Shown here piece after piece: positions 1 through 5,914 of a stretch of DNA of 11,646 bases (position 1 is the first letter of the stretch; each line of letters begins with the position of its first letter). A program made the position numbers and the translations under genes. The notes under the pieces are model-generated. The model did not search any database and was not told the DNA's origin. It worked only from the letters and a program-made list of their open reading frames with translations. The stretch comes from DAOMOD01 sp964526035 (lineage in GTDB: Bacteria > Pseudomonadota > Gammaproteobacteria > Xanthomonadales > BPKI01), in the NCBI GenBank assembly GCA_964526035.1, contig CAZGKE010000111.1, positions 1-11,646 on the forward strand, in the 5' to 3' direction.

Positions 1-1333
1 CCGCCCAGGCGGCGGTGTTCTGGTCGAGGTCGGCGGGCGACAGCTTGTCGAGGGTGTCATCTGCGGTGTGGTGGTAGTCGAAGTAGACGGTACCGTCCTG
101 GCGCAGGTCGATCGCCGCCATGCCGCTGCGGCGCATGGGGCCGAAGTCGGCCGAGCCGGAGGCGTCGTCGCGGCCCTTCTCGATGCCGAGCGGAGCCAGC
201 ACTTCGAGCATCTGGTCGATGGCGGCACGCGCTTCGGGCTTCACCGCGGCGTCGAGCTGGTAGACGCGACCGCCGCCGAAATCGCTTTCGCCGGCGATCA
301 GGTGGTTGCCGATATTGGCGACATTGGCCTGCTGATACGCGCGCGCCCCGAATATGCCGTTCTCTTCGGCGCCAAAGGCGACCACGCGGATGCTGCGCCG
401 CGGACGCTGGTCGAGAGCGAGGATCAGCCGGCCGGCGGCGAAGGTGATGGCGATTCCGGCGCCGTCGTCGATCGCACCGGTGCCGAGATCCCATGAATCG
501 AGGTGCGCGCCCATCAGCGCGAACGCTTCGGGCTGCTCGCGGCCGGTGATCTCGGCGATGACGTTGTGGCTGGTGTACTCACCGCGTTCGCGGGCGCCGA
601 GCTTGAGTTCGAGGCTCACCGTGCCGCGGCGCAGCAGGTTTTCGATGAGGTCGGCATCGGCGTTGGACACGGCCGCGGCAGGAATGCGGGTGATGGCGTC
701 GCCGTAGCGCATCACGCCGGTGTGCGGAAAGCGGGAGTCGGAGGTGCCGATGGAGCGGATGATCAGCGCCTTGGCGCCGAGGCGTCCGGCCACTGCGGCG
801 CCGGTGACGCGCACGCTGACCGCCGGACCGTAGCCCGAGCCATCGCGGGCGCGCTGCATGCGGTAGCCGACGTAGGCGATCTTGCCGCGCACTGCGTCTT
901 CGTCTGCGGCCTGCAGCGCGGCGAAATCCTCGAAGTGCACGATCTCGCCGCTGACGCCTTCCGGCGGCGTGCCGACGCTGCCGCCCAGCGCAGCCACGGC
1001 GAGGACCTGTTCGCGCGGGGCCACCAGACGTGCGCTTTCCTCGCCACGGCTCCATACCGGGAAGGTGACTGGCTCGGTCCAGACGCGGTCGAAGCCCAGC
1101 GCCTCGAGCTTGGCGACGGCCCAGGCCACGCCCGCGGCGTCGTTGGCGCTGCCGGCCATGCGGTGGCCTACTTCGGTGGTCAGCGACTCGACGATCTCGA
1201 ACGCGCCGGAGCCCTCCAGTGCACGATCGCGGAGCTGCTTGGCAATGGCGATGTCGGCGTCGGGGATGCGGGTTTCAGCGGCGTGCAGGTTGAGAGCGAG
1301 GGTGGCGAGGACAAGGAGGGCAATAAGGCGCAT
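1..1333 (-). CDS. M28 family zinc peptidase, carboxypeptidase Q-like (partial, C-terminus outside window)
   Basis: Probable secreted metallopeptidase that would release amino acids from peptide ends. I translated 444 residues from ATG at 1333; the stop lies beyond the window start, so perhaps a few tens of residues are missing. Residues 1-19 form a signal peptide (hydrophobic LIALLVLATLALNL, AXA-like site near LHA-AE). A PA-like insert domain (about 115-245) precedes the catalytic core. Di-zinc residues are visible in order: H277 and D279 in AHLDSWDLGTGAIDD, bridging D289, the base/ligand pair E323-E324 in AEENG, D351 in ESDFGG, and H421/H422 in YHHTADDTLDKL. This pattern matches the carboxypeptidase Q (plasma glutamate carboxypeptidase) branch of M28. 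No strong ribosome binding site precedes the start, but the signal peptide supports it. The exact substrate cannot be told from sequence. The gene stands alone, downstream of mscL and separated from it by a repeat-rich spacer. Confidence 0.9.
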   Translation of the reverse strand, partial: MRLIALLVLATLALNLHAAETRIPDADIAIAKQLRDRALEGSGAFEIVESLTTEVGHRMAGSANDAAGVAWAVAKLEALGFDRVWTEPVTFPVWSRGEESARLVAPREQVLAVAALGGSVGTPPEGVSGEIVHFEDFAALQAADEDAVRGKIAYVGYRMQRARDGSGYGPAVSVRVTGAAVAGRLGAKALIIRSIGTSDSRFPHTGVMRYGDAITRIPAAAVSNADADLIENLLRRGTVSLELKLGARERGEYTSHNVIAEITGREQPEAFALMGAHLDSWDLGTGAIDDGAGIAITFAAGRLILALDQRPRRSIRVVAFGAEENGIFGARAYQQANVANIGNHLIAGESDFGGGRVYQLDAAVKPEARAAIDQMLEVLAPLGIEKGRDDASGSADFGPMRRSGMAAIDLRQDGTVYFDYHHTADDTLDKLSPADLDQNTAAWA

Positions 1334-1364
1334 GGGCGATGGGTGGTCGTTTGTGGGACTGCAG

Positions 1365-1370
1365 AGTATA
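1365..1370 (-). promoter_or_regulatory. possible -10 box for the M28 peptidase gene
   Basis: Read on the minus strand, TATACT lies about 32 bases before the peptidase ATG, a suitable distance for a sigma-70 -10 element and a short leader. No good -35 match is found 16-18 bases upstream, so this rests on the -10 resemblance and position only. Confidence 0.3.
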
Positions 1371-1387
1371 GGCAAGGCGCTTTGGGT

Positions 1388-1423
1388 GCGCCTTGGGCGC
1401 TGTTTTCGGTTTTCAGTTTTCAG
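1388..1423 (+). repeat. short hairpin followed by three TTTTCRG heptamers
   Basis: A 5-bp hairpin (GCGCC, loop TTG, GGCGC; 1388-1400) is followed after two bases by TTTTCGG, TTTTCAG and TTTTCAG (1403-1423). The same layout, hairpin then two bases then heptamers, occurs at 3781-3833, and the heptamers recur inverted at 3953-3983. The unit lies between mscL and the peptidase gene. On the plus strand it looks like a weak intrinsic terminator, but no plus-strand gene is seen here, so its role is unknown. Confidence 0.75.
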
Positions 1424-1535
1424 AAGAGGACGCTGGGTGTTCGGGAGGACAGCCTTGATCGTCTCTCCGCTTGCGGGGTGAGCTTGACGGGGGCGGGTCT
1501 TCTCGCTGCGCCGGGCCCCATCCGCCCTGCGGGCA

Positions 1536-1559
1536 CCTTCCCCCGCAGGCGGAGGAAGG
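1536..1559. repeat. GC-rich hairpin, imperfect copy
   Basis: CCTTCCCCCGC (1536-1546) pairs with GCGGAGGAAGG (1549-1559), with one mismatch and a two-base loop. It resembles the perfect hairpin at 1591-1614 in size and core (CCCCGC / GCGG), so the two may be copies of one intergenic element. There is no clear T-run on either side. Confidence 0.6.
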
Positions 1560-1590
1560 AACAGCGGGCTGCGGAGAATCCAGTCTTGCT

Positions 1591-1614
1591 CCTCCCCCCG
1601 CTTGCGGGGGGAGG
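1591..1614. terminator. perfect 11-bp GC hairpin downstream of mscL; candidate terminator or repeat
   Basis: CCTCCCCCCGC (1591-1601) and GCGGGGGGAGG (1604-1614) are perfect inverted arms around a TT loop, about 30 bases past the mscL stop. It could end or protect the mscL transcript. No U-tract follows in the minus-strand RNA, so it is not a canonical intrinsic terminator; an intergenic repeat is equally likely given the related hairpin at 1536-1559. Confidence 0.45.
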
Positions 1615-1644
1615 TTGGGAGGGGGCAGATCGAAGCGAAAGTCC

Positions 1645-2046
1645 CTACCTGGCTCTCAGGAGGTCACGGATCTCCGTCAGCAGCTTCTCTTCTGCACTGG
1701 GCTCAGGCGGCGGTGCCGGTTTGGCCTCTTCCTTGCGCTGCATGCGGTTGATGGCTTTGACCACCAGGAAGATCGCAAACGCGATGATGATGAACTGGAT
1801 CAGGGTGTTGATGAAGGTGCCGACCTGCATCACCACCGCCGGGGCTTCCTCGGTGGCCGCGCGCAAGGTGATGGCGATTTCCGAGAAGTCGACCCCACCG
1901 ATCAGCAGGCCGATGGGCGGCATGATGACGTGGTCGACCAGTGAGCCGACGATCTTGCCGAATGCCGCGCCGATCACCACGCCGACCGCCAGGTCGACTA
2001 CGTTGCCGCGCAATGCGAAGGTCTTGAATTCCTGAATCATGCCCAT
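1645..2046 (-). CDS. mscL: large-conductance mechanosensitive channel MscL
   Basis: Inner-membrane homopentameric channel that opens under membrane tension and releases solutes during hypo-osmotic shock. The 133-residue protein has the usual MscL length. The N-terminal amphipathic helix (MGMIQEFKTFALRGN) leads into TM1 (about 15-45), which carries the conserved NVVDLAVGVVIGAAFGKIV and the MPPIGLLIGG loop. TM2 spans about 71-99 (FINTLIQFIIIAFAIFLVV), and the C-terminal bundle helix is EEKLLTEIRDLL. The pore-constriction residues known from E. coli as L19 and V23 fall at the same positions here. The ATG at 2046 is preceded by GGGGAGA about 8 bases upstream and matches the E. coli N-terminus in length; the second Met (codon 3) is less likely. 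The gene is monocistronic by context. Confidence 0.97.
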   Translation of the reverse strand: MGMIQEFKTFALRGNVVDLAVGVVIGAAFGKIVGSLVDHVIMPPIGLLIGGVDFSEIAITLRAATEEAPAVVMQVGTFINTLIQFIIIAFAIFLVVKAINRMQRKEEAKPAPPPEPSAEEKLLTEIRDLLRAR

Positions 2047-2066
2047 GGCCTGTCTCCCCGATAGAA

Positions 2067-2125
2067 GCGTCCGCGTGGACGCGGCGTCACTCTAGCGCAG
2101 TTCGCCGGACCAGGTGTGGACCTGG
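2067..2125. promoter_or_regulatory. two short perfect hairpins in the mscL upstream region
   Basis: Just upstream of mscL are GCGTCC/GGACGC (2067-2082, 4-base loop) and CCAGGT/ACCTGG (2110-2125, 4-base loop). Between them, read on the minus strand, TAGAGT (near 2090) could be a -10 element, but no good -35 is seen. The first hairpin would then lie in the mscL leader. Function is speculative; the inverted repeats are seen directly. Confidence 0.3.
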
Positions 2126-2150
2126 CGCGAGTCGCAGTGTGCGGGCCCAT

Positions 2151-2222
2151 GTGGGAGCGGCCTCAGCCGCGACCGGTCCGGAATGGGGGAGCGTGGCGAG
2201 TCGGAGCCAAGGCCCCTCCCAC
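2151..2222. repeat. REPIN-like pair of inverted GTGGGAG-headed REP units
   Basis: Two 23-nt units face each other: unit A at 2151-2173 (plus) and unit B at 2200-2222 (minus). Each starts GTGGGAG and ends CGAC, with a palindromic core between. Core A is GCGGC-CTCA-GCCGC; core B pairs GGGGCC with GGCTCC including one G-T. The spacer is 26 bases. The layout matches REP doublets spread by RAYT (Y1 transposase) proteins in gammaproteobacteria; no RAYT gene is in this window. Related units occur at 6269-6341. Confidence 0.8.
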
Positions 2223-2276
2223 AGGAAGACGCCATGCGTTGTGGAGCGTCGGGATCCGCGATCAGCGGTCCGTGCG

Positions 2277-2376
2277 NNNNNNNNNNNNNNNNNNNNNNNN
2301 NNNNNNNNNNNNNNNNNNNNNNNNNNNNNNNNNNNNNNNNNNNNNNNNNNNNNNNNNNNNNNNNNNNNNNNNNNNN
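2277..2376. other. assembly gap of 100 Ns
   Basis: Exactly 100 undetermined bases, the conventional placeholder for a scaffold gap of unknown length. Reading frames that cross it are meaningless. A gene could be hidden here between mscL and the hydrolase gene. The neighbouring REP pair may explain why assembly failed. Confidence 0.98.
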
Positions 2377-2428
2377 GCGATTGGCGACGAAGAAGGGGTG
2401 CAGGGTACCGTGCCCCGGTAAGCAGCCG

Positions 2429-3115
2429 TCAACGGGTGACGATGGTGCCCTCGAACCGCGCCACGCCCTCCACCTCCGCCACGAACCGGTCGCCGGGCTG
2501 CAGGGCGGCCACGCCGGACGGTGTGCCCATGAAGATCAGATCGCCGGCCTTCAGCTCGAACAGCTTCGACAGCTCGGCGATCACCTCATGCACGCCGTAC
2601 ACCATGTCGCCGAGCTGCCCCTGCTGGCGCAGCGCGTCGTTGACCACCAGGCGGATACGCCCCCGAGGTGGTCCGGCTTCGGCTCGACGAATCGCTGAAA
2701 CCGGCGCGGAGTGGTCGAACGCCTTGGCGATGTCCCAGGGCAGCCCCTTCGATTTCATTTCCGCCTGCAGGTCGCGGCGGGTGAGATCAAGGCCCACCGC
2801 GTAGCCGAATACATGACTGAGCGCGGCCGCCGCCGCGATGTCGCGCCCGCCAGAGCCGAGCGCCACGACCAGTTCCACTTCATGGTGGAGCTCGGCAGTC
2901 GCCGAGGGGTAGGGCACCTTGCCGCCCCCGGGTACCAGCGCATCGGCCGGTTTGGTGAAGAACACCGGTCTGCCGCGTTCGATGCTCGCGCCCATCTCGC
3001 GCGCGTGATCGGCAAAGTTGCGGCCGACGCAGAACACTCGACGTACGGGAAACACCTGGTCGCTGTCGATGACGGGCAGCTGCACGGTTGGTGGTGCTGG
3101 AAACACGGTTGCCAT
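2429..3115 (-). CDS. fumarylacetoacetate hydrolase-family protein (YcgM/fumarylpyruvate hydrolase-like)
   Basis: Cytosolic Mg/Mn-dependent enzyme of the FAH superfamily. Relatives hydrolyse acylpyruvates or fumarylpyruvate, or decarboxylate oxaloacetate. The 228-residue protein is close in length and layout to E. coli YcgM. The sequence shows VFCVGRNFADHAREMG (27-42) and the metal ligands E79 and E81 in HHEVEL with D110 in GLDLTRRD. It also has the substrate-side PWDIAKAFDHSAP (127-138) and GDLIFMGTPSGV (191-202). The ATG at 3115 is chosen over the in-frame start at 3289 because GAGGT lies about 6 bases upstream, family members begin near here, and the extra 58 residues are arginine-rich and unlike the family. 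Paralogues of this family are hard to assign to a substrate, so no gene symbol is given. No pathway partners are adjacent. Confidence 0.92.
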   Translation of the reverse strand: MATVFPAPPTVQLPVIDSDQVFPVRRVFCVGRNFADHAREMGASIERGRPVFFTKPADALVPGGGKVPYPSATAELHHEVELVVALGSGGRDIAAAAALSHVFGYAVGLDLTRRDLQAEMKSKGLPWDIAKAFDHSAPVSAIRRAEAGPPRGRIRLVVNDALRQQGQLGDMVYGVHEVIAELSKLFELKAGDLIFMGTPSGVAALQPGDRFVAEVEGVARFEGTIVTR

Positions 3116-3430
3116 GGGTGACCTCGCACGCGGGCGGTCATGATGCCGAGCCGTGATCCGGCTGTCATCTTCGGACGCGACACCAGGCGATGTCCAAGTG
3201 GCGTCTCGCCATGCATCTGCGCGTCGAAACGCCGACGTCTCTTTCTGTCGGCACCGTCGAATCTCTGCGGCGCGCCTCTTCGCTGTCACGGCTTGTCCGG
3301 CGGACGCTGACCATTGTCGCCTGCGCGGTGCTGGTCACCGCCATCGCCCAGTGGTTCGATGACGACCCGCCGCGGGCTGCTGGTGCCGCGGTCGCCACAT
3401 CGGCAAACCGCCAATTTGCGGCAGACGCGA
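3116..3430. other. 315-base stretch without a convincing gene; weak plus-strand ORF
   Basis: No recognisable gene. A plus-strand frame starts at ATG 3190 (or 3211) and for about 80 codons has GC-rich third positions and one hydrophobic segment (LTIVACAVLVTAIAQWF). It has no clear ribosome binding site and no stop until 3711, so it would run antisense through most of the membrane-protein gene at 3431-3730, where it becomes Arg/Pro/Ala-rich. It may be a degraded or chance frame. The promoter of the hydrolase gene should lie near its left end, but I see no clear boxes. Confidence 0.45.
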
Positions 3431-3730
3431 TCAGGGTGGGTCGCGTCGCTCCGAGCGAGCATCCCGGCCGTCGTTGTCGAGCACCTTGTACTCGCCCTCG
3501 ATCACGTCGCCGCGGTCAGGTCCTGCGCCCGGCCGCGCGTTGGGTGGCACCCCCGCACGTGGCCCGAACAGACGCAGCACCAGCGCCGCGACCAGGCCGA
3601 CCGCAAGCAGGGTCAACCAGATCACGGTGCCGAGAAAGAACAGCACCACCGCCAGCACCGCCAGCGCAATCATGGCCAGCGCACGCAGCAGGGGGTTCTG
3701 CGGAAGCCTGAGAGCGAACATTCGATTCAT
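3431..3730 (-). CDS. small hypothetical membrane protein
   Basis: Not assigned to a named family. About 99 residues from the ATG at 3730. After a short polar start (MNRMFALRLPQNPLLR) come two closely spaced hydrophobic stretches: ALAMIALAVLAVVLFFLG (about 17-34) and IWLTLLAVGLVAALVLRLF (about 37-55). A Pro/Gly/Arg-rich linker follows, and then a charged tail with DVIEGEYKVLDND. Similar small two-helix proteins ending in an acidic IEGEY-type motif occur in Xanthomonadales as conserved hypotheticals (recollection, not a search). The start is uncertain: in-frame ATGs also exist at 3721, 3745 and 3760, and none has a strong ribosome binding site (GGTGCC precedes 3730). The gene is probably real because its hydrophobic pattern is coherent and its codon use is GC-biased. 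Confidence 0.7.
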   Translation of the reverse strand: MNRMFALRLPQNPLLRALAMIALAVLAVVLFFLGTVIWLTLLAVGLVAALVLRLFGPRAGVPPNARPGAGPDRGDVIEGEYKVLDNDGRDARSERRDPP

Positions 3731-3780
3731 GCAGGCACCATGCATGGGCCGACAGCGCATCGCAAGTGGCGGACGGCATG

Positions 3781-3803
3781 GACGTCCGCCTGCGGCGGAC
3801 GTC
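3781..3803. repeat. perfect 10-bp GC hairpin heading the heptamer element
   Basis: GACGTCCGCC (3781-3790) and GGCGGACGTC (3794-3803) are perfect inverted arms around a TGC loop. Two bases later the T-rich heptamers begin. On the plus strand this has the outline of an intrinsic terminator (GC stem then T-runs), yet no plus-strand gene ends here. It parallels the hairpin plus heptamer arrangement at 1388-1423. Confidence 0.7.
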
Positions 3804-3983
3804 GGTTTTCAGTTTTCAGTTTTCAGTTTTCAGTCAGGAGCGCGGCACACTGCGCCGTCACGTGCGTCCAGGCGCCCCTGGAATACTCGCCGTTCTCGAA
3901 GCGCGGAGCCCAGCCTCGCACTCAGTCCTGGAAACGATCCCGACGCCCGCATCTGAAAACTGAAAACCGAAAACTGAAAACTG
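3803..3983. repeat. large inverted repeat of TTTTCAG heptamers enclosing a 119-base spacer
   Basis: Four perfect TTTTCAG units (3806-3833) face four CTGAAAA-type units (3953-3980, one of them CCGAAAA), then CTG. Including CGG at 3803-3805 and CTG at 3981-3983, the arms form a 31-bp stem with only two non-Watson-Crick positions. The spacer 3834-3952 contains a small hairpin CCAGG/CCTGG (3868-3881) and no gene. The right arm begins 4 bases past the cyclase stop, so cyclase transcripts would carry this structure if they extend through it. Confidence 0.85.
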
Positions 3984-3987
3984 CTCC

Positions 3988-5793
3988 CTATTGATGCCTG
4001 CGCACCTGGTTGCGCCCGCCGGCCTTGGCCTGGTACAGCGCCTGGTCGGCCTGGCGCAGCGCGTCGTTGGGCTCGACCGTCTGGAAGCCCGGTCGGATTT
4101 CGGAGATCCCGAGGCTGATGGTCAGTGGTACTTCGACGCCCTCGACCACCAGCGGCTTGGCGGCGATCTCGCTGCGGATCCGCTCGGCGATGGCTTCGGC
4201 GTGCTGCACGTTGCAGTCGGGCAGTACGATGGCGAACTCTTCGCCGCCGTAGCGCGCGGCGAGGCCGCGCTCGGGGGTGACCACGTCGCTGATGAGGCCG
4301 GCGACGAAGCGCAGACAGTCGTCGCCCACCAGATGTCCGTAGGTATCGTTGACCTGCTTGAAATGATCGATGTCGGCCATGATCAGGGTGAGCGTGCGGC
4401 GCTGCTCCTGCGCGTCGAGGATGATGCGCAGCAGCGATTCCTCCAGGTGGCGGCGGTTGTAGATGCCGGTCAGGCCGTCGCGGCGGCTGAATTCGCGCAG
4501 GCGGTCGTGGGCATCGGCGAGCTGCTCCAGCGCCAGGCTCAGTTCGCGCGTGCGACGTTCCACCCGTGACTCAAGCTGATCGCGGGCGTCGGCCACGATA
4601 CGTTCATTCTCATTGCGCAACGCGGCGTATCGATAGCTCAGCGCGAACGACAGCAGGATCATCTCCAGCGCCGAACCGATCTGCACGCCGTACTCGGTGA
4701 CGAACACCTTGGGCAGCACGCCGAAGGCGACCAGCGTGAACGCTGCGGTGCCGGCCAGCAGCATGAACCAGGCCAGCAGGAACAGCCCGGCAGGGCGATA
4801 GCCGCGGCGCAGGCTGATCACGCTGGATACCAGGATCCAGATGACGTTCGGCAGCACCGCTGCCGAGGCCAGGGGCGTGGAAATGCGATATGGCACGAAC
4901 AGGCTCACCACGCCAAGCACGACGAAGAATGCGATCAGCCCGAGCGCCACCCGGTTGCCCAGCTTCCAGCGCGTGTCGAGCTCAAGGAACATCCGCGAGA
5001 ACTGCTGCATGCCGATCTGCGCCAGGCAGATCGACAGCGGTACGCTCTTGTCCTGCAGCCACAGCGCGTTCGGCCACAGGTATTCGAAGGCGAGGCCGTT
5101 GAGACAGAACAGCACCAGCCCGAAGGCGGTGATGTGGAACATGTACCAGAAGTAGCTGCCGTCGCGCAGGGTGAGCCACAGGATCAGGTTGTAGAAGAAC
5201 AGCGCGATCAGGATGCCGTAGTAGAGCCCGATGCCGATCTGCGCATCGCGGGTGGTTTCCGTCAACGCGGCGGGCGTGTACAGCACCAGCGGTACCTGCA
5301 TCGAGCTGCCGCTCTCCACGCGCACCAGGAGGTCGACGCTTTCACCGATGGGCAGGTCGACGCTGAAATTGGGGTGCCGATGGCGCACCGCGCGCTCGCC
5401 GAACGGGCGCATGTCGCCGGACTCGACGTGGCGCAGACCGCCGCCTGGTTGCGGTATGTAGAAATCGACGAAATCGCTCAGCGGGTATTCCTGCACCAGC
5501 AGCCAGCGCGGCTCGCCGGCGTGGAGGTTTTCCACCGCGACATGGAACCAGAACACGCCACGCTGAAAGCCGAAGGTGGGATTGCCCCCAGGCAGCGCCT
5601 GAAACTCGCCGGCACGGGCTCGGCGCAGCATTTCGGTGGCTTCAGCGTCGCCCTCGGTCTCGTGCAGGTAGCGCATGTGCGGCGCCAGGTCGAGGCGCTC
5701 GCTGTCGGCAGTCAGCACCGCGGGCGGCGTCGCACCGAGGTCTGCAGCGACCAGCGCCAGAAGGCACAGCCCGATGCTGATGAGAGTTTTCAT
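3988..5793 (-). CDS. 7TMR-DISM receptor-type diguanylate cyclase (GGDEF)
   Basis: Inner-membrane enzyme predicted to make cyclic di-GMP from two GTP in response to a periplasmic ligand. It has 601 residues from ATG 5793, with GGGGG about 7 bases upstream. Layout: signal peptide (1-22); periplasmic 7TMR-DISMED2-like jelly-roll domain (about 35-175, with VFWFHVAVEN and YPLSDFVDFYIPQP); seven-helix 7TMR-DISM segment (about 185-390); coiled coil (about 392-435, LESRVERRTRELSLALEQL); GGDEF domain (about 439-597). The cyclase domain has DGLTGIYNRRHLEE (439-452), metal-binding D474 in MADIDHFKQVND, and an intact GGEEF at 516-520, so activity is expected. The four residues where an RxxD inhibitory site would sit are PERG, so canonical product inhibition is not expected. 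An in-frame upstream extension to 6033 is rejected because it lacks family sequence and would overlap the Rieske gene. Confidence 0.94.
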   Translation of the reverse strand: MKTLISIGLCLLALVAADLGATPPAVLTADSERLDLAPHMRYLHETEGDAEATEMLRRARAGEFQALPGGNPTFGFQRGVFWFHVAVENLHAGEPRWLLVQEYPLSDFVDFYIPQPGGGLRHVESGDMRPFGERAVRHRHPNFSVDLPIGESVDLLVRVESGSSMQVPLVLYTPAALTETTRDAQIGIGLYYGILIALFFYNLILWLTLRDGSYFWYMFHITAFGLVLFCLNGLAFEYLWPNALWLQDKSVPLSICLAQIGMQQFSRMFLELDTRWKLGNRVALGLIAFFVVLGVVSLFVPYRISTPLASAAVLPNVIWILVSSVISLRRGYRPAGLFLLAWFMLLAGTAAFTLVAFGVLPKVFVTEYGVQIGSALEMILLSFALSYRYAALRNENERIVADARDQLESRVERRTRELSLALEQLADAHDRLREFSRRDGLTGIYNRRHLEESLLRIILDAQEQRRTLTLIMADIDHFKQVNDTYGHLVGDDCLRFVAGLISDVVTPERGLAARYGGEEFAIVLPDCNVQHAEAIAERIRSEIAAKPLVVEGVEVPLTISLGISEIRPGFQTVEPNDALRQADQALYQAKAGGRNQVRRHQ

Positions 5794-5817
5794 GAATTCC
5801 CCCACGGAACGGTCGCT

Positions 5818-5847
5818 ACGATACTTGTGGCCTGCAATGACCGGCAA
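5818..5847 (-). promoter_or_regulatory. candidate sigma-70 promoter of the diguanylate cyclase gene
   Basis: On the minus strand TTGCCG (5842-5847) and TATCGT (5818-5823) are spaced by 18 bases and end about 25 bases before the cyclase ATG. This fits a modest sigma-70 promoter. The Rieske gene diverges from the same short region, so the two may share control; no clear plus-strand boxes are seen. Confidence 0.35.
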
Positions 5848-5914
5848 GCGCAGGCCGGCGAAATATCGCTGGACAGGTCGGCTAAGCTGGGCGCCCCCCG
5901 TGCCGATGCGAATC

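Larger units (their letters stand above)
1334..1644. other. intergenic spacer between peptidase gene and mscL, filled with short repeats
   Basis: I see no convincing gene in this 311-base stretch. It holds the possible peptidase promoter (near 1365), the heptamer tract (1388-1423) and two related GC-rich hairpins (1536-1559 and 1591-1614). Open plus-strand frames through it continue antisense into the neighbouring genes and have no recognisable product. Confidence 0.7.
2047..2428. other. gene-free region between mscL and the FAH-family gene
   Basis: This stretch holds the mscL upstream hairpins, the REP pair (2151-2222), the N gap (2277-2376) and a short imperfect hairpin downstream of the hydrolase gene (about 2395-2416, GGGGTGCA against TGCCCC around GGGTACCG). 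Read on the minus strand that hairpin is followed by TTCTTC and could act as a weak terminator. I see no gene in the determined bases. Confidence 0.6.

Noticed and set aside
503..2035. Long plus-strand open frame across the peptidase gene and mscL
   Set aside because: It runs antisense to two well-recognised genes, has low-complexity Gly/Ala/Arg composition and no domain; a product of high GC content.
2114..2804. Frames that cross the N gap
   Set aside because: They are open only because undetermined bases contain no stops, and gap length is unknown.
3116..3289. 58-residue N-terminal extension of the FAH-family protein
   Set aside because: Arg-rich and not family-like; the internal ATG at 3115 has a good ribosome binding site and fits the length of relatives.
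3806..3983. CRISPR-like array
   Set aside because: The repeats are 7-base direct tandems with no unique spacers between them, and there are no cas genes.
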